From an uncultured Clostridium sp. (GTDB taxonomy: Bacteria > Bacillota > Clostridia > Lachnospirales > Lachnospiraceae), in the NCBI GenBank assembly GCA_900539185.1, contig UQBG01000011.1, forward strand, positions 1-64,000: a DNA stretch of 64,000 nt, read 5' to 3'. Of this stretch, positions 17,502 through 27,485 are shown one piece after another. Each line of letters opens with the position of its first letter. Position 1 is the first letter of the stretch. Under the pieces are notes generated by a model. The model ran no database searches and was not told the origin of the DNA. It saw only the letters and a program-made list of their open reading frames with translations. The position numbers were made by a program, and so were the translations under genes.

Positions 17502-19193
17502 TCAGGATTCCTGATCCCATTCCTCTAAGAACTCGCGGAACTCATTCCGTCCGGCTTCGATCTTGACCGGATCCTGTGTATTCAACGCCATCTCAAACCG
17601 TTGCAGGGCATGCTCGATAATCTTCCGTTCATCCCCCAGGCTCTCTTCATACAGGCGTTCTCCGCGAAGCAGCAGAAGCTTATTCTCCTCCTGTTCACGC
17701 GGTGGGATCTTCAGATATGCCAGTTCTTCCATTCTGGCTGCGATCTCTTCATCCGTCATATCCACCTGCTGTCCCTTCAGGATCTGCTTTACGATTTTCC
17801 CGGTCGAATTTATCTTTACCTGTACCTCCAGAATGGAATTCACATCATATGTGTAAGTAACATCTACGCTTTCCTGTCCTTTTTTGGCCGGAGGCACATC
17901 GATCACCAGTTCTCCCAGCTTTAGGTTATTCGCCGCAAACCGGCTCTCTCCCTGCAAAACCGTAATATCCATCTTCGACTGATTATCCCGGATGGTATAC
18001 ATCGTCTCTGTCCGACTGGCCGGTATTACCGTATTCCGCTCGATGATCGGGCAGTAATGACCACTTTCATACCCGCCGTTTTCCCGTTCTACGACCACCT
18101 CGGTACCCAGTGTAAACGGACATACATCCGTCAATATCACCTCTCGGATCGAGTCCTTCCGCTCCTTCATGGCCCCCTGTACAGCCGCGCCCAGTGCTAC
18201 CGCTTCATCCGGGTTAACTGTCGTATCCGGCAATGCCCGGAACAGCTTGCTCACAAACCGCCGCACAACTGACAGCTTCGTGGCACCACCGACTAAAACG
18301 ACCTTGTCGATCTCCTGCAGACGCAGGCGGGAATCTGCCAGACTCTTCTTGACCGGTATTCGGATCCGCTCCAACAGATCCTCACACTTTTTCTCATATT
18401 CCGCCAGTTCCACTTCCATATCATAGACCTTATCCCCGATGGTACAGCTCATATGCGAGGTTCTTCCATCCTCAAAATGGATCTTGCAAAGATCTGCCTG
18501 CTTGTGAATATAACGAAGCGTCTTGATATCCATGGCATCACGATCCAGCTCCGGATATTTCTCATAGAACATCTCTTCGAGCACATTTGTGAAGTCCTCA
18601 CCACCCAGGAAGTTATCCCCGGCAACGGCACGAACCTCCAGAATCGACCCGGAGAGCTCCAGAATCGATACATCAAAGGTACCGCCACCCAGATCGAATA
18701 CTAAGAACTTTGCATCCTTCTTGCTTTCATACAAGCCATAGGCGATCGCTGCTGCCGTCGGTTCTCTGATGATCCGTTCCACCTTAAGACCGGCCAGCTC
18801 CCCTGCCCGCTTCGTCGCCTTTCTTCTGGCATCATTAAAATAAGCCGGCACACTGATCACCGCTTCTGTAATCTCTTCTCCCAGATATACCTCTGCATCC
18901 TCCTTCAGAGAACGAAGGACAAAGGATGACAGCTCCTCCGATGTGAAGAACCGGTTATCCAGCCGATACTTCTTATCGCTGCCCATGGTTCGCTTAAATA
19001 CACTGGCAGCAGAGTTCGGATATAGCAACATTCGTTCTCTGGCTGTCTCTCCCACATATATCCGGTCACCATCTACACTGACGATGGAGGGTGTCAGATT
19101 CTTTCCCAGACGATTCGGGATGATCTTCGGTCCATCTTCTGTATAATATGCAATCAGACTATTGGTTGTCCCTAAGTCAATTCCTACTATCAT
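17502..19193 (-). CDS. hscC: Hsp70 family chaperone, HscC-like
   Basis: 563 residues from the ATG with AAAGG eight bases upstream; a GTG three codons earlier is too close to that site. The Hsp70 nucleotide-binding domain has GIDLGTTNS near the start, VFDLGGGTFD, and VVLVGGATKL. The substrate-binding domain begins around residue 375 (DVCPFTLGTEV). The helical lid is short, so the protein is about 50 residues shorter than DnaK and matches the HscC class. It lies 48 bases downstream of a TPR protein with a degenerate J-like N-terminus, a likely partner. Clients are unknown. Confidence 0.85.
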   Translation of the reverse strand: MIVGIDLGTTNSLIAYYTEDGPKIIPNRLGKNLTPSIVSVDGDRIYVGETARERMLLYPNSAASVFKRTMGSDKKYRLDNRFFTSEELSSFVLRSLKEDAEVYLGEEITEAVISVPAYFNDARRKATKRAGELAGLKVERIIREPTAAAIAYGLYESKKDAKFLVFDLGGGTFDVSILELSGSILEVRAVAGDNFLGGEDFTNVLEEMFYEKYPELDRDAMDIKTLRYIHKQADLCKIHFEDGRTSHMSCTIGDKVYDMEVELAEYEKKCEDLLERIRIPVKKSLADSRLRLQEIDKVVLVGGATKLSVVRRFVSKLFRALPDTTVNPDEAVALGAAVQGAMKERKDSIREVILTDVCPFTLGTEVVVERENGGYESGHYCPIIERNTVIPASRTETMYTIRDNQSKMDITVLQGESRFAANNLKLGELVIDVPPAKKGQESVDVTYTYDVNSILEVQVKINSTGKIVKQILKGQQVDMTDEEIAARMEELAYLKIPPREQEENKLLLLRGERLYEESLGDERKIIEHALQRFEMALNTQDPVKIEAGRNEFREFLEEWDQES

Positions 19194-19241
19194 AGTACTC
19201 ACCTTTCCGCTTTGTTTCTATCCCATTATACCTTAATCTGT

Positions 19242-22200
19242 CTATTGGCACAATGCCATGAGTCCCAGAATGACCTCTTCATCCTTTGGATTCGTCTTCT
19301 TTGCCGCCTCCAGGCACCGGATCGCAGATGGAATATCACCCTGTATCTCTGCCAGATAGGCTTCCGTGATCAGGGAGTCATAACAGATACCGCCATGACT
19401 ACAGTTCCGGCACTTTGGAATCTTCCTCGCCTGTTCCATGTACTTTCTGGCACGAACAAATCGTCCCATACATATATAGACCTGTGCCATCTCATCTAAC
19501 CGCATCGGCGCCAGCTGCCGATAGGACAGGAACGCATCCTCTGTCTCCGGATCCTCTGCCTCCTGCCTCTTTAGATCCTCCGGGATCTGATTTGCGATAA
19601 TCATTTCCCGCCGTATAATCTGCGCCAACCGTGCCGCCTTCTCGTTCTTTCCTGCCAGCATATAGGCAGTTGCCAGACGTCTGCCTGCATCCAGACTCGA
19701 TATCGCATGCTGCCTTTCCCATTTATATGCTTCTTCCAGATAGCTGATGGCCTGCTTTAGTTTCCGGCTGAACAGATAATATTTTCCCATCTTTTCCTTG
19801 GCATTCGCCTTCTGGTACCAGCCTTCCTGCAGATCCACTTTGATCTTCTGTTCAGCTGCCTGCATCCAACGCGTGTAGATCTCCTTTACCATCTTCTGAT
19901 TTCCCTCTACCGCGTAACTGTCGATCACATCCTCATAATAGTCAAATATATTAATCACCTTTTTGTTCAGAGCCTCCTGATAGATACTGCGCTCCCGATC
20001 ATAGTCTCCGCTCAAACCGTAGAGATCTGCCAGTTTCCGATAGGCAGAGGCGTACTTACAGATGCCCTGTTCAAGCCCCTGCTTCAGTAATCGGATTCCC
20101 TCCTGATACTGTCCGAGTGCCTGATAGCATCTGGCTCCATTTATATACGGAAGTGCCGTTGTCTCATCCTCCATATTTGCAATGGACTTTCTATAGTATT
20201 CTAAGGCCTCCTGATACTGCCCCTTTACCTGATAAACATACCCGATATTATTCAAGGCATATATATTCTTCGGCTCCTGCTCCAGTGCCCGCTCATAGTC
20301 TGCGATTGCCTGTTCGGTATTATAATTATCCATATACAGCAGACCACGCTCGATATAGTAATAGGCATCCGTATCCCGTTCTATCTGCGCGTTGATCGCC
20401 TTTAATGCCGCCCCATAGGTCCACTTCAGTTCATACTGATCATACCAGTGGCTGTAGATCTTCATCATCTGATGGTTGACACGCATATGCTCCGGATCCA
20501 GACGCAGCGTCTCCCGGAAATCCTTCAGTGCCTCCCGTTCTTTTCCCATACTCTGATAACACAGTCCCCGGTTATAGAAAATATCTGCATTATCCGGCCG
20601 CTCCTGCAGCAGTCTTTCATAGGCATCGATTGCCTGCTTATAGTCTCTCTGCATCCGATATATATCTGCCTCTACCCAACGCAGCCGATAGCTTCCTCTG
20701 CCCGCCTTCTGTTCTTCCCGGATCAGTTCCAGTGCATAGGACAACCGATTCATATCCATCAGATTCAGCAGTTCTTCAAAAATCAAGTCTTCCAGTTCCA
20801 CCCGATCCTGCGGAACACCATCCCGCTTCATATCCTGCTCTACCAGTTCTTCCTCGGTCATCTCACCTTCCGGCTTTGGTGCTTCCTCTTCCTTCCGGCG
20901 TGCCTCCTGAAGCTGCTTTAACAGTTCCCGGCATGCCTGCAGCGCCTTTCCGGATTCTTCCGGATTCTGTGCCTGCTTTCGCAGGATCTGAACCTCATAG
21001 TACTGAAGCTTCTCCTGCTGAACCTCTGCCGCCTTTGCCGCCTCGATAACCTTCTTTGCATCTTCATACTGCCGATAGTTGCAAAATACTTCTGTTGCCA
21101 GAAGATATGGTCGATAGTACTTCGGGAAGATGTGAATGGCATTATAATAATCATCCACTACCTGCTGTGCATCCCGCATCTCATATGCTGCCTGCTGTCT
21201 GCGCAGATAGGCCGGATAATAGCCCGGATCCTCTTCAACGATCTGCGTACATACCTCTGCACAGCGCGGATAGTTTCCGGTATCATAGTATAACAGTGCC
21301 AGCCGGTCCATAAAGGAATGTCGGATCTGATCATCCTGCTCCAGTGCAATTCCCTTCTGCAGATACTCCTCCGCCGGTTCATATTTCTTCATATTCTGAT
21401 ATGCCACACCGATCGCAGACTTGATAAATCCCTCTCTGGACTGCCGTTTCTTATACTTGTCGCTTCCGTCGTCTACCAGATTGGCTCTGGCTTCATCCCA
21501 TTTCAACAGATAGACCACCGCCGGTTCATACTGATCCAGTCCCAGATAGCACCGGCCCATCATATTCACATACTCATAGTACTCCGGTTCTTCCGGCTGT
21601 ACATGCAGCTGCTGCAGACGATCAATGGTCTCTGCGAACTGCTCATTCTGGAACATGCACCAGCATGCCTCGATCGCATTCTTCTTACTCTTCGGTGTAC
21701 CATCCGGCAGGCTTTCCGCCTCCCGATCCTTCTTCTCCTCTTCATCATAGTATGCAATCAACGGAATATTCACTTCCCGCATCATCTGCAGAACTTCTTC
21801 ATCGCGGCTGTTGCGCTCCAGAAGATCCATGATGATCTCTTTTGCCTTCAGATAATCCTCCTGATGCTGATAGTACTTCGCCATACAGCACTGCGCTCCA
21901 TAATGCTCCGGCTGTACATCCAGAATCGTCTGCCAGCACTGCCGTGCCTTCTCCCACTGATTCCCTGCCTGATAGGCAATTCCCACCGTATATAATACAT
22001 AGGTATCTTCCGCATACTTCTCATACAGCCGATCTGCCAGTTCCATCGCCTGCTCCGGCTTCTCCTCTGCCACATACAGACGGATCCGTTCAACATCCTC
22101 ATACGGATGATACACCTCTGTGACACTCAGGTCATCCAGTGCCTGCCAGACTCCACTGTAGTCTCTCTGATCCATCCTCGTCTTGATTCCCAGATAGGCT

Positions 22201-22778
22201 CTGATATAGGCATCCAGCTGGATCTCGGACTCATCGATTCCCTTCGGTTCCAGGAGTTCATACCGGAAAAATGTCTTTGCCGTTATCATGTACTGTACAT
22301 AGTCCAGCCAGTCCTTTGGGAACAGCTCTTCCAGTTCCTGTCGATCCTCCCGGAAATGAAATACATGATCCAGAAGCTGCCAGATCTTCTGATCCATATA
22401 ATAATGCGACATCAGGTAAGCCAACAGCCGTTCCCGTACCTCCAGTGCCGTATCCAGTGCTACACATAACGGATCATCCAAAAGCTCCTGCCAGGCTGCC
22501 GGATCATTTCTGGTATCTGCATACCAATAGACCTGTTCAACCCGTTCCAGCCAGAGGTCGATATCATCCTTCGGCTTTTCTTCCACTTCACCCTCTGTAT
22601 CCTGCGGATGCAGGATCTGATCGCTGATCTGTTCATACGCCTGACGCAGGCGCATAAAACCCTCCGCATCATCCTCCGGATTCGTATCCTTCAGCCGTTC
22701 ATGATAGTGTTCCTTCACAACCTCGATATCCCCGGTCGGCTCCAGTCCCAATATCTTCCATGCTAATTGTAGTTCCAT
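19242..22778 (-). CDS. large TPR-repeat protein with degenerate J-domain
   Basis: 1178 residues, cytosolic, no signal peptide or membrane span. Residues 1-55 look like a DnaJ domain: helix LAWKILGLEP, then VVKEHYHERLKD, then FMRLRQAYEQI. The invariant His-Pro-Asp loop is replaced by Thr-Asn-Pro-Glu-Asp-Asp, so it should not stimulate Hsp70 in the usual way. The rest is dense tetratricopeptide repeats over about residues 80-1150, with typical A-x-A/AIADYERAL units. A charged Glu/Lys-rich segment interrupts them near 640. It is immediately upstream of hscC in one operon, so I infer a scaffold or adaptor for that chaperone. GGGAG precedes the ATG. Confidence 0.8.
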   Translation of the reverse strand: MELQLAWKILGLEPTGDIEVVKEHYHERLKDTNPEDDAEGFMRLRQAYEQISDQILHPQDTEGEVEEKPKDDIDLWLERVEQVYWYADTRNDPAAWQELLDDPLCVALDTALEVRERLLAYLMSHYYMDQKIWQLLDHVFHFREDRQELEELFPKDWLDYVQYMITAKTFFRYELLEPKGIDESEIQLDAYIRAYLGIKTRMDQRDYSGVWQALDDLSVTEVYHPYEDVERIRLYVAEEKPEQAMELADRLYEKYAEDTYVLYTVGIAYQAGNQWEKARQCWQTILDVQPEHYGAQCCMAKYYQHQEDYLKAKEIIMDLLERNSRDEEVLQMMREVNIPLIAYYDEEEKKDREAESLPDGTPKSKKNAIEACWCMFQNEQFAETIDRLQQLHVQPEEPEYYEYVNMMGRCYLGLDQYEPAVVYLLKWDEARANLVDDGSDKYKKRQSREGFIKSAIGVAYQNMKKYEPAEEYLQKGIALEQDDQIRHSFMDRLALLYYDTGNYPRCAEVCTQIVEEDPGYYPAYLRRQQAAYEMRDAQQVVDDYYNAIHIFPKYYRPYLLATEVFCNYRQYEDAKKVIEAAKAAEVQQEKLQYYEVQILRKQAQNPEESGKALQACRELLKQLQEARRKEEEAPKPEGEMTEEELVEQDMKRDGVPQDRVELEDLIFEELLNLMDMNRLSYALELIREEQKAGRGSYRLRWVEADIYRMQRDYKQAIDAYERLLQERPDNADIFYNRGLCYQSMGKEREALKDFRETLRLDPEHMRVNHQMMKIYSHWYDQYELKWTYGAALKAINAQIERDTDAYYYIERGLLYMDNYNTEQAIADYERALEQEPKNIYALNNIGYVYQVKGQYQEALEYYRKSIANMEDETTALPYINGARCYQALGQYQEGIRLLKQGLEQGICKYASAYRKLADLYGLSGDYDRERSIYQEALNKKVINIFDYYEDVIDSYAVEGNQKMVKEIYTRWMQAAEQKIKVDLQEGWYQKANAKEKMGKYYLFSRKLKQAISYLEEAYKWERQHAISSLDAGRRLATAYMLAGKNEKAARLAQIIRREMIIANQIPEDLKRQEAEDPETEDAFLSYRQLAPMRLDEMAQVYICMGRFVRARKYMEQARKIPKCRNCSHGGICYDSLITEAYLAEIQGDIPSAIRCLEAAKKTNPKDEEVILGLMALCQ

Positions 22779-22964
22779 ATAGCGTCTCCCTTCTCTGCCT
22801 TTCTATCTAAAAATATACGTTCTTCTCCTGTTTCCCTTATCTACGTTCCTACTATACGCTGTAGCATATCACACTTTTTTCCTTCTGTCGAACGCTCCTC
22901 CCATAATTCCCGCAAATACTCGAATCTTCCGTGTTACACCATAGGTGAAATGGAGGAACTACGT

Positions 22965-23705
22965 ATGAACAATCATAAAATACATTCAATCTTATCAATT
23001 ATCCTGCTGTTTAATATCCTTGTGCTGTTAAACTGCGGTTCCGTTCAACTCAATCCGGTGTTTTATCACCATGTTTTCTCAGAACCGATTCCTGCCGGAG
23101 CCACACCTCCCGTCGCACAAACCAGACAGCTTACCTACATCCCGGACTACCCTGTGATGATGATCGGAGATTCCCGGACGGTCGGTATGCAGCAGGCACT
23201 TAAAAATTCCCAATATGACCTGACACATATCCGCTTTACCGCAAAGGTGGGACAAGGCTACTCCTGGTTCACCGGACAGACTGCACTCACAGAACTGTCT
23301 CCGTCCATCCTTGTGTTAAATCTGGGCGTCAACGATCTGGGAAACACCTCTCATTATCAGTCGATCTATACCGACTATGCCGACACCTGCTGGAAGGACT
23401 CTCCGATCTATATCGTGTCGGTCAACCCGGTCTGCAGCCCTTGTAGCAGCGTCACGAACCAACAGATCCACACCTTTAATCAGTCGATGCAGGACTGGAT
23501 CAACGCCTACAACACCGATGCCGGTGCTTCCCGGATCCGCTACATCGACACCTACTCCTATCTGATCAATACCGGCTTCTCCAGCCCGGACGGTCTGCAC
23601 TATTCGGCTTCCACCTATACCCGTATCTATGAGTATATTCTGGAACAGATCGAAGAACCGATCGGAGACGGAACCGGCAGCTATGTCTATACGGTCTCTT
23701 CCTGA
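22965..23705 (+). CDS. SGNH/GDSL hydrolase, membrane-anchored or secreted
   Basis: One of the few plus-strand genes. I start at the ATG at 22965, which has GGAGG eight bases upstream, rather than the ATG at 22950. A single hydrophobic segment at residues 7-24 is a signal anchor or signal peptide. The SGNH blocks are GDSRTVG (nucleophile Ser), GVNDLG (Asn) and PDGLHYS (Asp and His). The family includes esterases and cell-wall or polysaccharide deacetylases; the substrate cannot be told. Its 3' end overlaps the converging oxidoreductase gene by 19 bases. Confidence 0.85.
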   Translation: MNNHKIHSILSIILLFNILVLLNCGSVQLNPVFYHHVFSEPIPAGATPPVAQTRQLTYIPDYPVMMIGDSRTVGMQQALKNSQYDLTHIRFTAKVGQGYSWFTGQTALTELSPSILVLNLGVNDLGNTSHYQSIYTDYADTCWKDSPIYIVSVNPVCSPCSSVTNQQIHTFNQSMQDWINAYNTDAGASRIRYIDTYSYLINTGFSSPDGLHYSASTYTRIYEYILEQIEEPIGDGTGSYVYTVSS

Positions 23706-24670
23706 GGGAACTTCATATCCCAGGTCCGTCGTACCGCATCCAGTACCCGCATCAGAAATACGGTATCGCTGTGTGTCATCTCCTGACACTCCAGCTTCTT
23801 CCCTCGAATCGCATGGATACATGCCTGAACCTCGTACTCCAGTCCACTAATCTGATCCGGGCGTTCAACGGTTTCCAACAGATTTCCCGTCTTATCATAG
23901 ATCCGGTAACATTGGTAATTATTGATATCATCCACCTCGATATATCCCTCTGTACCATAGATTCTTCCCTGTCTCTCGGTGGCAGACAGCATGGTGATGT
24001 ACAGCCCTGCGATTGCTCCGCTGGTGTAAGTCAGATTCACACATTCCTGTGCATCGACACCGGAGTTCATCCGCACCATGGAGGTTGATATGTTATCAAT
24101 ATCCTTTCCCAGCACGGCCAGTGCAAGTGTAATCGGATATACTCCGATATCCAGCAGGGCACCGCCACCCATATCCAACCGATTGACACGCTCCTTCTCC
24201 TTCAGATCGTATCCGATATCTGCCATAACCGATGTCACTTCACCGATCTTTTCATTTTCCAGTTCCTTCTTCAGATAATGCAGCAGCGGCATAAACCGGA
24301 CCCACATAGCTTCACACAGAAACACCTGATGCATCTCTGCCAGATCTATCAGTGCCTGTGCCTGCTGTTCATTCAATGTAAACGGCTTCTCCAGCAGTAC
24401 CGGCTTCTCATTTACTATACAGGCTCTTGCCTGCTGGTAATGCAGATGGTTCGGTGCCGCAATATAGATCATCTCGACATCCGGATCCTCCATCAGAGCA
24501 TCATAGCTTCCGTAACACTTCTGTGCACCGTATTTCTTTCCGAACTCCTGTGCTTTCTCCTCGCTGCGGGAGGCCACTGCATATACCTCTGCCTCCTGCA
24601 TCTGAACGATCGTATCCGCCATACGACCTGCCATTACTCCTGTTCCCAGTATTCCTATCTTAAATGCCAT
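23687..24670 (-). CDS. Gfo/Idh/MocA family oxidoreductase
   Basis: 327 residues. The N-terminal Rossmann fold starts GILGTGVMAGRMA, and the conserved EKP motif occurs in VLLEKPFTLNEQQA. The C-terminal alpha/beta domain carries GGGALLDIGVYPI. Family members are NAD(P)-dependent dehydrogenases of sugars, inositols or related compounds; the wording resembles trans-1,2-dihydrobenzene-1,2-diol dehydrogenase-like members but the substrate is unknown. GGAG precedes the ATG. It lies 40 bases downstream of mnmA and may share its transcript. Confidence 0.9.
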   Translation of the reverse strand: MAFKIGILGTGVMAGRMADTIVQMQEAEVYAVASRSEEKAQEFGKKYGAQKCYGSYDALMEDPDVEMIYIAAPNHLHYQQARACIVNEKPVLLEKPFTLNEQQAQALIDLAEMHQVFLCEAMWVRFMPLLHYLKKELENEKIGEVTSVMADIGYDLKEKERVNRLDMGGGALLDIGVYPITLALAVLGKDIDNISTSMVRMNSGVDAQECVNLTYTSGAIAGLYITMLSATERQGRIYGTEGYIEVDDINNYQCYRIYDKTGNLLETVERPDQISGLEYEVQACIHAIRGKKLECQEMTHSDTVFLMRVLDAVRRTWDMKFPQEETV

Positions 24671-24709
24671 TGCGCTTCTCCTTCTCTTACCTTTTTCCGC
24701 TCTACTGCT

Positions 24710-25786
24710 TTATCTCACCACACCGGAGATCGTGCCTCCGCCCAGAACCTCATCGTTCTGATAGACTACAACTGCCTGTCCCTTCGTGATCGCCCGCTGT
24801 GGCTCCAAGAATTCGATCTGTACCTGTCCCGGCGCCTGCGACTGAACTCTGGCCGGCTGCGCCTGCTGCCGATACCGTACCTTTGCCTGAACAACTTCTC
24901 CCTCCGTCTCCATCGGGCGGATCCAGTGGAAGTCCTTTGCTTCTAACGTGGTATGGAACAGATCTTCATTTCTCCCCAAAACAACCTGATTCGTCTCCGG
25001 CAGGATATCTACGACATATAACGGTTCCTTTGCCGGAATCCCAAGTCCCTTTCGCTGACCGATTGTATAACGGTAGTAGCCCTGATGCGTTCCCAGCACC
25101 TGTCCCTGCCGGTCGACAAAGTCACCTGCATCAATGTGTACCTGATAGCTTTCTTCCATAAAATGCTTATAGTCTCCATCCGGCACAAAGCAGATATCCT
25201 GACTGTCCCGTTTATGGGAATTGATAAATCCATGGGCTTCGGCGATCTCCCGCACGGCCTCCTTCGTCAGTTCCCCCAGTGGGAATCTCGTATGCGCAAG
25301 CTGTTCCTGTGTCAGAGAGTATAACACATAGCTCTGATCCTTCGAGGCATCCACTGCCCGCAGCAGATGATAGATACCATCCTTCTCCTCGATCCGGACA
25401 TAATGTCCGGTCACGATCACATCACAGTCCAACTCCTGCGCTGTCCGATACAGGTGTTCAAACTTCAGATGGCGGTTACATTCGATACATGGATTCGGCG
25501 TTTCGCCCTTTAGATAGCTGTCTACAAAGGGATCCATGACCTTTTCCTTAAAGTCATCTTTAAAATTCACAACATAATAAGGGATTCCAATCCGGAAGGC
25601 TACACTTCTGGCATCCTCGATATCATCTAAGGAGCAGCAGGTCTTCTCTCTTGAAATCCCTATATCATCATTATCATACAGCTTCATGGTGATGCCGATA
25701 CAGTCATAGCCCTGCTCCTTCATCAGAAGTGCAGCTACGGAAGAATCAACGCCACCACTCATTGCTATTAATGCTTTTTTGTTCAT
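24710..25786 (-). CDS. mnmA: tRNA-specific 2-thiouridylase MnmA
   Basis: Makes 2-thiouridine at wobble position 34 of tRNA-Lys, Glu and Gln, using ATP and sulphur relayed from a cysteine desulphurase. 358 residues. The PP-loop SGGVDSS is at 10-16. The two catalytic cysteines are Cys100 in PNPCIECN and Cys199 in SQDICFV. The C-terminal beta-barrel domain ends with GGGTISGVVR. AAAGGTG precedes the ATG. The tRNA-Lys(TTT) and tRNA-Gln(TTG) genes in this window encode expected substrates. Confidence 0.96.
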   Translation of the reverse strand: MNKKALIAMSGGVDSSVAALLMKEQGYDCIGITMKLYDNDDIGISREKTCCSLDDIEDARSVAFRIGIPYYVVNFKDDFKEKVMDPFVDSYLKGETPNPCIECNRHLKFEHLYRTAQELDCDVIVTGHYVRIEEKDGIYHLLRAVDASKDQSYVLYSLTQEQLAHTRFPLGELTKEAVREIAEAHGFINSHKRDSQDICFVPDGDYKHFMEESYQVHIDAGDFVDRQGQVLGTHQGYYRYTIGQRKGLGIPAKEPLYVVDILPETNQVVLGRNEDLFHTTLEAKDFHWIRPMETEGEVVQAKVRYRQQAQPARVQSQAPGQVQIEFLEPQRAITKGQAVVVYQNDEVLGGGTISGVVR

Positions 25787-25902
25787 ACGAAATTCACCTT
25801 TACTGTTATAGTCTTATGCCCTTTATTATAAGCGAATTTCGATATAAACGCCACCTTTTTTAATTGTTCTTTCGTTTTATTCCTACTTTTATGAATGCTT
25901 GC

Positions 25903-26793
25903 CTAGAATACAGGTACAACTGCATTTCCATACGTATCCTCGATGAACTGACGAACATCATCGCTTAATACTGCATTTACCAATGCCTTTGTCTTATCTG
26001 TATTCTCATTGCCTTCCTTTACAGCGATTACATTTGCGTAAGTATCTGCTGCCAGTGAGTCGGAAGCCTCTACAGCGATAGCATCTGCCACATCCAGACC
26101 GCCTTCCTTTGCATAGTTACCGTTGATGCAGGCAATGTCTACGTCCGGCAGTGACCGTACAATCTGTGCAGCCTCAATCTCCTGAATCTGCAGGTTCTTT
26201 GGATTCTCTTCGATATCCAGTACCGTTGCATCCAGACCAACGCCATCCTTTAACTTGATCAACCCCTGTGCCTCTAACAGCAGCAGTGCTCTTGCTTCAT
26301 TGGTTGTATCATTTGGTACTGCTACGGTTGCTCCGTCCTGAAGGTCATCCAGGGAATCTGTCTTACCCGCATAGATGGCAAATGGCTCGAAATGAACGGC
26401 TGCCACAGATACCAAGTGGGTATTATTCTCTTCGTTGAAGTTATCGAGGTATGGCTGATGCTGGAAGAAGTTTGCATCCAGATCTCCATCCTCCAGTGCG
26501 GTATTTGGCAAAACGTAGTCATTGTACTCTACGATCTCCAGTGTATAGCCTTCGTCTGCCAATGTCTGCTTTACATGCTCCAGGATCTCTGCGTGCGGAG
26601 TCACACTGGCTCCTACCTTGATTACCTTGTCCTCGTCGCCTGCTGCTTCTGTCGTAGTGTCTGCCTCGGTTGCTTCTGTATCGGAAGCGGTATCACCTGC
26701 TGCGTTGGATGAGCAGCCGGTCAGACTAAATGCTCCTAAGGTTAATACTGCAAGTGCAACCGTTGCGATTGTCTTCTTAAATGTCTTTTTCAT
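25903..26793 (-). CDS. metQ: MetQ/NlpA family methionine-binding lipoprotein
   Basis: Substrate-binding lipoprotein of a methionine ABC importer, 296 residues. A signal peptide ends in the lipobox LTGC with Cys27 as the lipidated residue, followed by a 30-residue Asp/Thr/Glu-rich linker. The NlpA-family core starts at IKVGASVTPHAEIL and includes the GDLDANFFQHQPYL block and the PNDTTNEARAL block that contacts substrate. It is the third gene of metN-metI-metQ, 20 bases after metI, with AAAGGAG before the ATG. Confidence 0.95.
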   Translation of the reverse strand: MKKTFKKTIATVALAVLTLGAFSLTGCSSNAAGDTASDTEATEADTTTEAAGDEDKVIKVGASVTPHAEILEHVKQTLADEGYTLEIVEYNDYVLPNTALEDGDLDANFFQHQPYLDNFNEENNTHLVSVAAVHFEPFAIYAGKTDSLDDLQDGATVAVPNDTTNEARALLLLEAQGLIKLKDGVGLDATVLDIEENPKNLQIQEIEAAQIVRSLPDVDIACINGNYAKEGGLDVADAIAVEASDSLAADTYANVIAVKEGNENTDKTKALVNAVLSDDVRQFIEDTYGNAVVPVF

Positions 26794-26813
26794 ATCCTTC
26801 TATCTCCTTTTCT

Positions 26814-27485
26814 CTAATTACGGATTCGTTTATCCGTTTTATTTACAATAAACATGCCCAGCTCCTGGAATACCTGTACGATTACTACCAGTACAAATAC
26901 CGTTGCCCACATGATATTGACCTTGTAACGATAATAGCCATAGTTGATTGCGATTGCTCCGAGTCCGCCGCCACCGGTAAAGCCGGCCATAGCAGAATAT
27001 CCTAAAATAGTTGCAAATGCGATCGTACAGCCTACCATCAGGGATGGCTTTGCCTCCGGCAGTAGAACCTTCACAATGATCTGAAACGGACTGGAACCCA
27101 TGGCTTGTGCAGCCTCGATCACACCCTGATCGACTTCCTTTAAAGAAGACTCAACCATACGTGCGATAAATGGGATCGCCGCAGCGATCAACGGTACTAC
27201 CGTAGCGTTAATACCGATCGTGGTTCCGATAATCCATCTGGTAAACGGAAGAATCGCGATCAGCAATATAATAAACGGAACGGATCTGGTCAGATTCACC
27301 AGAATCCCCAGTATAACATTTACCGGCTTACATCGGCAGATTCCGTTTTTATCTGTTACAAACAAAAGCACGCCCAATGGGATTCCTACTATATAAGAGA
27401 CTATCATGGATACCAGTACCATATAGAGGGTTTCTAATGAACCTTTCCAAAGAAGGGCCGCTAACTGACTAAATTCCATTTTCAT
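26814..27485 (-). CDS. metI: methionine ABC transporter permease MetI
   Basis: Inner-membrane permease of about 223 residues with five spans. The EAA loop that contacts the ATPase is visible as EAAQAMGSSPFQIIVKVLLPEA. I start at the ATG with GAGGAG four to five bases upstream; the start lies inside the end of metN, so translation is coupled. MetI dimers form the channel through which MetN drives uptake of methionine delivered by MetQ. Confidence 0.95.
   Translation of the reverse strand: MKMEFSQLAALLWKGSLETLYMVLVSMIVSYIVGIPLGVLLFVTDKNGICRCKPVNVILGILVNLTRSVPFIILLIAILPFTRWIIGTTIGINATVVPLIAAAIPFIARMVESSLKEVDQGVIEAAQAMGSSPFQIIVKVLLPEAKPSLMVGCTIAFATILGYSAMAGFTGGGGLGAIAINYGYYRYKVNIMWATVFVLVVIVQVFQELGMFIVNKTDKRIRN

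Noticed and set aside
19242..22778. Repeated DNA in the TPR gene as a possible repeat array or CRISPR
   Set aside because: The repeats are degenerate 34-residue protein repeats in one open frame; no regular spacers.
23687..23705. 19-base overlap of converging SGNH and oxidoreductase genes
   Set aside because: Both ends are well supported and short convergent overlaps are common; nothing further follows from it.
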